Source of the DNA: Amycolatopsis acididurans
GTDB taxonomy: Bacteria > Actinomycetota > Actinomycetes > Mycobacteriales > Pseudonocardiaceae
Direction of reading: 5' to 3'
Length of the DNA: 64,000 bases
Assembly: GCF_012328925.1 (NCBI RefSeq)
Contig: NZ_JAAXLS010000025.1
Location: forward strand, 27,491-91,490
The notes beneath the pieces are model-generated. The model saw nothing but the letters and a program-made list of their open reading frames with translations, was not told the DNA's origin and searched no databases. Of the stretch, positions 59,778 through 64,000 are shown piece after piece (the first letter of the stretch is position 1; each line of letters begins with the position of its first letter). The position numbers and the translations under genes were made by a program.

Positions 59778-60002
59778 ATGACCGCGACCCACGAGTACCA
59801 GAGCGACTTCGCCCGCAAGTACTTCGGCCAGGGTCTCGCCGAGGGCGAGGCCAAGGCGCTGCTGGAAGTCCTCTCCGCGCGCGACATCACCGTGCCGGAC
59901 GACATCCGTTCCCGCATCCTCGACTGCACCGACACCGAGATCCTCCGCACCTGGGTGCGCCGCGCCGTCACCGTCGGCAGCGCCGACGAACTCTTCGACT
60001 GA
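59778..60002 (+). CDS. Free-standing copy of the Rpn-like C-terminal domain
   Basis: A 74-residue protein from ATG 59778, thirteen bases after the stop of the Rpn-like gene. It begins MTATHEYQSDFARKYFGQGL and is otherwise identical to the C-terminus of its neighbour except for a four-residue deletion in the linker (GEAKA in place of GEVVGEAKA). The ribosome-binding site is weak (GGGA). The three base differences between copies are all silent, which fits selection for the protein, although the number is small. By analogy with intragenic Rpn antitoxins, it would be a second source of inhibitor (inference). A fragment left by duplication is the alternative. Confidence 0.65.
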   Translation: MTATHEYQSDFARKYFGQGLAEGEAKALLEVLSARDITVPDDIRSRILDCTDTEILRTWVRRAVTVGSADELFD

Positions 60003-60005
60003 CGC
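59791..60005 (+). repeat. Second copy of the ~0.22-kb tandem duplication
   Basis: Repeats 59541-59767. The copies end together three bases after their TGA stops, and diverge at once on both sides, so the duplicated unit is almost exactly the C-terminal coding segment. Confidence 0.95.
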
Positions 60006-60016
60006 TCCGGCCGTTC

Positions 60017-60044
60017 AGCCCCGCGCGAAAAGCCGTGCGGGGCT
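60017..60044 (+). terminator. Hairpin after the duplicated C-terminal gene
   Basis: AGCCCCGC (60017-60024) pairs with GCGGGGCT (60037-60044) around a 12-base loop. It lies 15 bases after the stop at 60002 and just before the next promoter. There is no T tract, so termination strength is uncertain. Confidence 0.55.
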
Positions 60045-60071
60045 TGGTATCGCCCGCATAGCGTGACCGGC

Positions 60072-60914
60072 ATGCGATTCGGCGTGAGTATGCGGGCCGT
60101 TGGCGACGACTTCGCGGCGAAGTGTCGCCGCGCGGAGGAACTCGGCTACGACGTCATCACCGTGCCCGACCACCTCGGCGCACCCGCCCCGTTCCCCGCA
60201 CTCGTAGCGGCCGCGGCGGCGACCGAGCGGCTGCGCGTCGGTCCGATGGTGCTCAACGCGCCCTTCTACAACCCGGCCTTGCTGGCGCGCGACATCGAGT
60301 CCACGGTCGCCGTGACCGGCGGCCGGTTCGACCTCGGCATCGGCGCCGGGCACATGAAATCCGAGTTCGACGACGCCGGACTGCCGTGGTGGCCCGCGAA
60401 ACGCCGGATCGAGTACCTGGACCACACACTCACCGAGCTGCGCCGCCGCCTCGGCAAGCTGCCGCCCCTGCTGATCGCCGGCAACAGCGAAGGCGTGCTG
60501 CGTCTCGCCGCCGAGCACGCCGACATCGTCGGCTTCTCCGGTCTCAAGCAGGCACCCGGCCGGCCTCCCGGCACATTCCAGCTCGCTACGCCCGACGAGC
60601 TGGCGGGACGCGTCGAGTTCGTACGCTCCCACGCCACGCAAGCGCAGCAGTACAACGTGCTGGTCCAGAAGGTTGTCGTGGCCGAAGACCCGGTACCCGT
60701 ACTCGACAAATGGCATCCCGAATACCGCGGCGAGGACCTGCTACGCGCACCGCAGATACTCGCCGGGACCGTTGAGCGGATCACGACGGAACTGCGCAAC
60801 CGCGAGCAGCGCTTCGGATTCGACTACGTCACCGTGTTCGGACCGATGATGGCGGACTTCGCCGCGGTGATCGCCGAGTTCAGGCGCCCAGAGTCGACGC
60901 GATCTCCTGCTTGA
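60072..60914 (+). CDS. LLM-class F420-dependent oxidoreductase
   Basis: A 280-residue luciferase-like protein. The N-terminus (MRFGVSMRAVGDDFAAKCRR), the loop VITVPDHLGAPAPFPALVAA, LRVGPMVLNAPFYNPALLAR and RFDLGIGAGHMKSEFD are typical of the F420-dependent family (MSMEG/TIGR03621-like). ATG 60072 is chosen because TAGCGT ends seven bases upstream with no ribosome-binding site, a leaderless arrangement; a GTG three codons earlier is possible. Substrate unknown. The 3' end overlaps the convergent lipoprotein gene by 35 bases. Confidence 0.88.
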   Translation: MRFGVSMRAVGDDFAAKCRRAEELGYDVITVPDHLGAPAPFPALVAAAAATERLRVGPMVLNAPFYNPALLARDIESTVAVTGGRFDLGIGAGHMKSEFDDAGLPWWPAKRRIEYLDHTLTELRRRLGKLPPLLIAGNSEGVLRLAAEHADIVGFSGLKQAPGRPPGTFQLATPDELAGRVEFVRSHATQAQQYNVLVQKVVVAEDPVPVLDKWHPEYRGEDLLRAPQILAGTVERITTELRNREQRFGFDYVTVFGPMMADFAAVIAEFRRPESTRSPA

Positions 60915-61908
60915 TTCCCGCCAGATCCAGCACCGCGACCGGTTCGGCGGTCACCGTCGGCACGCCCGACACCTTCGTCGCGCCACCTGTCCTGGGCACC
61001 GCGAACTTGACCGAACACGACATCGTGACGGGCTCGTTCAGCGGAACCACCAGCTCCTGCCCGCACTCACGGGAGCCCAGCTGGTTGGAGGTGACCGACG
61101 ACGTCAGCACCAGGCGCGCGAGTGCCTGTGGCGCGTCGCCGAGCAGTTGGGGCGTCACTTCGACCGTGTCGGTGCACGAACCACTCGCCGCGCAGCGCAT
61201 CGTGTTCTTCGTGACGCTGGCCGCGACGGCGGGACCTGCCACGAAGGGCTGCCCGAGATCGTCCACATCCCGGCGCAGCGCGGTACGGAAATCGGCGAGC
61301 CCGTCCGCGCTCAGACCCTGCAATTCGACCGGCGAGTTGCCGAGCACCTGCTGGCCGAGTGGCCCGAGCAGCGACGGCCGGAAACTGGTCACGCGGTACG
61401 GCTGCGCGGCCGTGACCTGCAGCCCGTCGACGTCGAACAGCTCGGTCCCGTCGCCAAGAGTCAGCCGCTCGGCCTGCGTGCCGGGCGGGATCGCGGAGCG
61501 AAAGGCACGCGCGAGCGAGTTCGGCGCCAGCGCACGACCGGGGTCCAACGCGAGGATCGAGCGGGCCCAGCGCGCCCCGTACTGGCCGGCGCGCTCGGCG
61601 GACATCCCCTGCGACCGCCAGTACTCCGCAGGACCACGCACGTAGACCGAACCACCCGCGCGGAGGATATGGACCTGCTGATCGTGCGGGAACAAAGTGC
61701 CCTGCGCGAGCCCCGTACTGGAAACGTCGAGTGCGGTGCCACCTGGGAACCGGTAACCGATCATGGCCTCGCGTTCGAGCGAGGCCAGCGCGCCCTCAAC
61801 CGCGCCCTGCGGGTCGGGACCGTTCGCCGCCGGTTCGGACATCTGGCACGCGGAAAGCACCAGGGCCGCCACCACGACGAGAAAACTCCCCACCACGCAT
61901 CGTGGCAT
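60880..61908 (-). CDS. Exported lipoprotein of unknown function
   Basis: A 342-residue lipoprotein with signal peptide MPRCVVGSFLVVVAALVLSAC and a lipobox cysteine (LSACQMS). The body has no catalytic motif. An N-terminal domain contains GYRFPGGTALDVSSTGLAQG and VYVRGPAEYWRSQG, resembling LppX/LprG-like lipid- or ligand-binding folds only in general character. The C-terminal third has four cysteines (MRCAASGSC, SRECGQE, MSCSVKF) probably in disulfides. It is antisense to the surrounding housekeeping genes and overlaps the LLM gene tail. Confidence 0.83.
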   Translation of the reverse strand: MPRCVVGSFLVVVAALVLSACQMSEPAANGPDPQGAVEGALASLEREAMIGYRFPGGTALDVSSTGLAQGTLFPHDQQVHILRAGGSVYVRGPAEYWRSQGMSAERAGQYGARWARSILALDPGRALAPNSLARAFRSAIPPGTQAERLTLGDGTELFDVDGLQVTAAQPYRVTSFRPSLLGPLGQQVLGNSPVELQGLSADGLADFRTALRRDVDDLGQPFVAGPAVAASVTKNTMRCAASGSCTDTVEVTPQLLGDAPQALARLVLTSSVTSNQLGSRECGQELVVPLNEPVTMSCSVKFAVPRTGGATKVSGVPTVTAEPVAVLDLAGIKQEIASTLGA

Positions 61909-62145
61909 TGCGGCACCCCCTGACTACAGCTTCCTACTGCGCCGGGCGACCCACCGCAACCCCTGGCACACGGATTGCCTACACTGAACAGGTTGTCTCG
62001 GCGAGGCGGGCTCTCGGTACCCAGTGCCCGACGTGATCGACGCGGCGGCTTGAGTAGCCACGCGCTGTGCACGTTTTGTGGATCTCGCCGCCGAAGGCAC
62101 CACCCGCTTGAACCCCGCCGTCATGATTTGAAGGAGTACAAGACC

Positions 62146-62751
62146 GTGTCCGAGGTACGTCTGTCCGTCGAGCCGCGCACCGAGTTCGGCAAGGGCGCCG
62201 CGCGCCGCACCCGTCGCGCCGGGAAGATTCCGGCCGTGCTCTACGGCCACGGCACCGACCCCCGGCACCTCGCGCTGCCGGCGATCGAGTTCGCCCGCGT
62301 CATCCGCGAGAACGGCAGCAACGCCGTGCTCACGCTCGACGTGGAGAGCAACACCGAGCTGGCGCTCACCAAGACCATCACCGTGCACCCGCTGAAGAAC
62401 TACATCGAGCACGTCGACCTGCTCGTGGTCAAGCGCGGCGAGAAGGTCAACGTCGACATCCCGGTCGTCGTGAACGGCGACCCCGCCCCGAGCACCCTGA
62501 TCCGCCAGGAGCTCGACACCATCACGATCGAGATCGAGGCGCTGCACATTCCGGAGCAGGTCGAGGTTTCCGTCGAGGGCCTCGAGGCCGGTGCGCAGAT
62601 CCTGGCGGGTCAGATCGCGCTGCCCGCCGGTGCCGAGCTGGTCACCGACCCGGAGGCGCTGGTCGTCGGTATCACCGAGCCGCGGGTCGAGGAAGAGCCG
62701 GCCGCGGAAGAGGAGACCGGCGAGGGCGAGGCCGAGGCCTCCGCGGAGTGA
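62146..62751 (+). CDS. rplY: 50S ribosomal protein L25 (CTC form)
   Basis: Binds 5S rRNA. The 201-residue protein starts at GTG 62146, with AAGGAG nine bases upstream. The N-terminal L25 domain has VEPRTEFGKGAARRTRRAGK, IPAVLYGHG and LPAIEFARVIRENG. The C-terminal TL5/CTC domain has QELDTITIEIEALHIPEQVE, followed by a very acidic tail (VEEEPAAEEETGEGEAEASAE). Actinobacteria carry this long general-stress form. The 237-base interval upstream holds a TACACT box near 61980, so a leader of about 150 bases is possible. It is followed by pth after nine bases, the usual rplY-pth pair. Confidence 0.94.
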   Translation: MSEVRLSVEPRTEFGKGAARRTRRAGKIPAVLYGHGTDPRHLALPAIEFARVIRENGSNAVLTLDVESNTELALTKTITVHPLKNYIEHVDLLVVKRGEKVNVDIPVVVNGDPAPSTLIRQELDTITIEIEALHIPEQVEVSVEGLEAGAQILAGQIALPAGAELVTDPEALVVGITEPRVEEEPAAEEETGEGEAEASAE

Positions 62752-62760
62752 CGTGCTTCC

Positions 62761-63354
62761 ATGACGGCTGATCTTCCAGGGGCCGGCGAGCAGGTGCTGC
62801 TCGCCGGCCTCGGAAATCCGGGACCCCGCTATGCAGGCAACCGGCACAACGTGGGCTTCATGGTGCTGGACGAGCTCGCGGCGCGCGTCGGCGGCAAGTT
62901 CAAGGCGCACAAAGCAGGCGCCGACGTGCTGGAAGGGCGCCTCGCGGGGCGCCGTGTCGTGCTGGTCAAGCCACGTTCGTTCATGAACCTCTCCGGCGGG
63001 CCGGTTTCCGGCACGGCCAAGTTCTACAAGATCGATCCGAGCAGCATCGTCGTCGTGCATGACGAACTCGATGTTGATTTCGGAGCGATAAAGCTGAAGC
63101 TCGGCGGTGGCGACAACGGCCACAACGGGCTGCGCTCGATCACCAAATCGCTGGGGACCCGCGACTATTTCCGGGTTCGTTTCGGGATCGGGCGGCCGCC
63201 GGGCCGGATGGATCCGGCGGATTTCGTGCTCAAGGACTTCTCGACGGTTGAGCGCAAGGAGCTCCCGTTCGAGGTGGACCGGTGTGCCGACGCGGTGGAA
63301 GAGCTGGTCGGCAAAGGGCTGACGGCGGCCCAGAACACCTTCCACGCTCAGTAG
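62761..63354 (+). CDS. pth: Peptidyl-tRNA hydrolase
   Basis: Recycles peptidyl-tRNA released from stalled ribosomes. The 197-residue protein has the catalytic region LAGLGNPGPRYAGNRHNVGF with His29 and Asn30, LVKPRSFMNLSGGPV, VVVHDELDVDFGAIKLK with the partner aspartate, and GGDNGHNGLRSI. The sequence RVRFGIGRPPGRMDPADFVL is the usual C-terminal part. It lies in one operon with rplY, nine bases apart. Well conserved and complete. Confidence 0.96.
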   Translation: MTADLPGAGEQVLLAGLGNPGPRYAGNRHNVGFMVLDELAARVGGKFKAHKAGADVLEGRLAGRRVVLVKPRSFMNLSGGPVSGTAKFYKIDPSSIVVVHDELDVDFGAIKLKLGGGDNGHNGLRSITKSLGTRDYFRVRFGIGRPPGRMDPADFVLKDFSTVERKELPFEVDRCADAVEELVGKGLTAAQNTFHAQ

Positions 63355-63491
63355 CCTGAATTCACTCACACGTATGCGCGTCGGCGCACGATCGAGTCGT
63401 TGAGTTCTTTCGGCCCTTCCCAGCGCGTTCCGGCGCGGCTAGGACGGAAAGCGGGGAAACTTCCCGTCCACGCTGAATCGGAGAACTCTTC

Positions 63492-63857
63492 ATGTCCCTT
63501 ACCGCCGAAGACGTCTACCGCATCGAGTTCGGTAACGCGCCGATCGGGCGGCGCGGCTATGCCAAGAACGAGGTCGACGAGTTCGTCCGGCGCATCGCCA
63601 AGACCCTGGCCGACGAGGATGACCTCACTGCGGCCGAGGTGCACCACGTGGCGTTCAGCAAGCCGCTGATCGGCAAGCGCGGCTACGACGAGCGCGAGGT
63701 CGACGATTTCCTGGACGAGGCCGAAGAGGAGCTGGCCGACCGCACCGGCCGTCGCGCCACGCCCTTGCCGATCGCCCGCGAGGGGTCCGAGGCGACCGCT
63801 GCCAGGGCCATGCCGCCCAGCCCGATCCCCCGCACGACGGAAGCCACGCAGCCGTAA
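63492..63857 (+). CDS. Mini DivIVA-domain protein with two tandem modules
   Basis: A 121-residue protein, with GGAGAA nine bases before the ATG. It contains two copies of the DivIVA N-terminal module: residues 7-36 (YRIEFGNAPIGRRGYAKNEV, DEFVRRI) and 47-80 (HHVAFSKPLIGKRGYDEREV, DDFLDEAEEEL). The long coiled coil that normally follows is absent, and the tail is Pro/Ala-rich and short. Such repeated short DivIVA proteins may bind curved membrane or partner with full-length Wag31 (inference). It is convergent with a possible gene entering from the right edge. Confidence 0.85.
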   Translation: MSLTAEDVYRIEFGNAPIGRRGYAKNEVDEFVRRIAKTLADEDDLTAAEVHHVAFSKPLIGKRGYDEREVDDFLDEAEEELADRTGRRATPLPIAREGSEATAARAMPPSPIPRTTEATQP

Positions 63858-63886
63858 GGCTCCGTATTTTCCAGCAGCAACGCGTG

Positions 63887-63923
63887 CAGCAGTGCCGTGA
63901 GGGACGCCCTCACGGCACTGCTG
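63887..63923. terminator. Perfect 17-bp hairpin with 3-nt loop
   Basis: CAGCAGTGCCGTGAGGG (63887-63903), loop ACG, and its exact complement (63907-63923). It lies 29 bases after the DivIVA-type gene. If a gene enters from the right edge on the minus strand, it would be a bidirectional terminator; it could also be a copy of a dispersed palindromic repeat. Confidence 0.7.
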
Positions 63924-63952
63924 TGTGGAGGCACGAGCACGGCCAGCGCCCA

Positions 63953-64000
63953 TCACAACGACAGCGCCGCGGTGGGAATCCCGCCGACCCGTTCCTCCCC
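63953..64000 (-). CDS. Possible C-terminal end of a gene entering from the right edge
   Basis: On the minus strand the last 48 bases read GEERVGGIPTAALSL and a TGA stop, with GC-rich codon positions consistent with coding. A strong hairpin follows the stop, as expected of a gene end. Too short to identify. Confidence 0.3.
   Translation of the reverse strand, partial: GEERVGGIPTAALSL

Noticed and set aside
57725..60073. A 782-codon open frame on the minus strand
   Set aside because: Antisense to prs and the Rpn-like gene; the repeated stretch only mirrors the tandem duplication.
61909..62145. Riboswitch in the rplY leader
   Set aside because: The interval could hold a leader RNA of about 150 bases, but I found no recognisable conserved riboswitch core.
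63683..63940. Minus-strand protein over the end of the mini DivIVA gene
   Set aside because: Antisense to the DivIVA repeats and running through the perfect hairpin; Ser/Arg-rich shadow composition.

Overview
The window is a GC-rich chromosomal segment from an actinobacterium of the mycothiol-using, F420-using kind, most likely a Pseudonocardiaceae member close to Amycolatopsis (inference; no rRNA is present to settle it). The supporting signs are a mycothiol S-conjugate amidase, F420-type LLM oxidoreductases, many GTG/TTG starts, several leaderless genes (TANNNT box 6-7 nt before the start codon), DtxR/IdeR-type iron boxes, and gene order recalled from Mycobacterium tuberculosis: acetyl-CoA acetyltransferase-cbs-(Pro-rich membrane protein)-metB and greA-DUF4307-mca-small membrane protein-DUF255 (Rv1074c to Rv1084 region), and ppx-DUF501-divIC-eno-lytic transglycosylase-mazG-mfd-tetR-glmU-prs-rplY-pth (Rv1014c to Rv1026 region).

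Layout. 1-5.2 kb (minus): an acyl-CoA dehydrogenase cut by the window edge, a ribbon-helix-helix-like protein, and the mca / membrane protein / DUF255 thioredoxin-fold operon. 5.3-16.6 kb: DUF4307 protein, greA, a beta-lactamase-fold hydrolase, ilvA with an Lrp/AsnC regulator, then a sulfur-amino-acid block (metB and cbs separated by three membrane proteins), a thiolase and a Bax-inhibitor-1 family protein. 16.8-25.6 kb: a two-domain fatty acyl-CoA reductase, a coiled-coil DivIVA-like protein, an amidase, an MFS carboxylate carrier, a DinB2-like polymerase IV, a PrmC-related methyltransferase and small membrane proteins. 25.6-26.9 kb is a lower-GC scar: a broken Fic gene behind a 73-bp tandem repeat, bounded on the right by a tRNA gene and on the left by a 13-bp copy of that tRNA's 3' end.

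26.9-38.9 kb: type II NADH dehydrogenase, family 5 uracil-DNA glycosylase, an S10 peptidase, a secreted subtilase, then the conserved ppx / lytic transglycosylase / DUF501 / FtsB-DivIC / enolase set. 39.1-42.3 kb is an efeUOB ferrous-iron uptake operon preceded by two iron boxes. It is followed by a ~380-bp array of about seventeen 22-bp units. 42.8-48.3 kb (minus) carries a SurA-like lipoprotein, mazG and mfd. 48.4-54.4 kb is a regulatory patchwork (LLM enzyme/XRE/PQQ-like dehydrogenase, SDR/MarR, desaturase/TetR), each pair with a visible palindrome. 54.5-64 kb (mostly plus): tRNA-Gln, a GGDEF protein, glmU, prs, an Rpn-like PD-(D/E)XK protein, an LLM oxidoreductase, rplY, pth and a mini DivIVA protein.

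The most interesting item is at 58.9-60.0 kb: an Rpn-like nuclease gene whose C-terminal quarter has its own strong internal ribosome-binding site and ATG, and is also present as a nearly identical free-standing gene immediately downstream. This has the architecture expected of a toxin with an intragenic antitoxin plus a duplicated antitoxin. Other leads are a class I tRNA with a UAA anticodon, a DNA polymerase IV with isoleucine at the sugar steric-gate position, and the 22-bp array.
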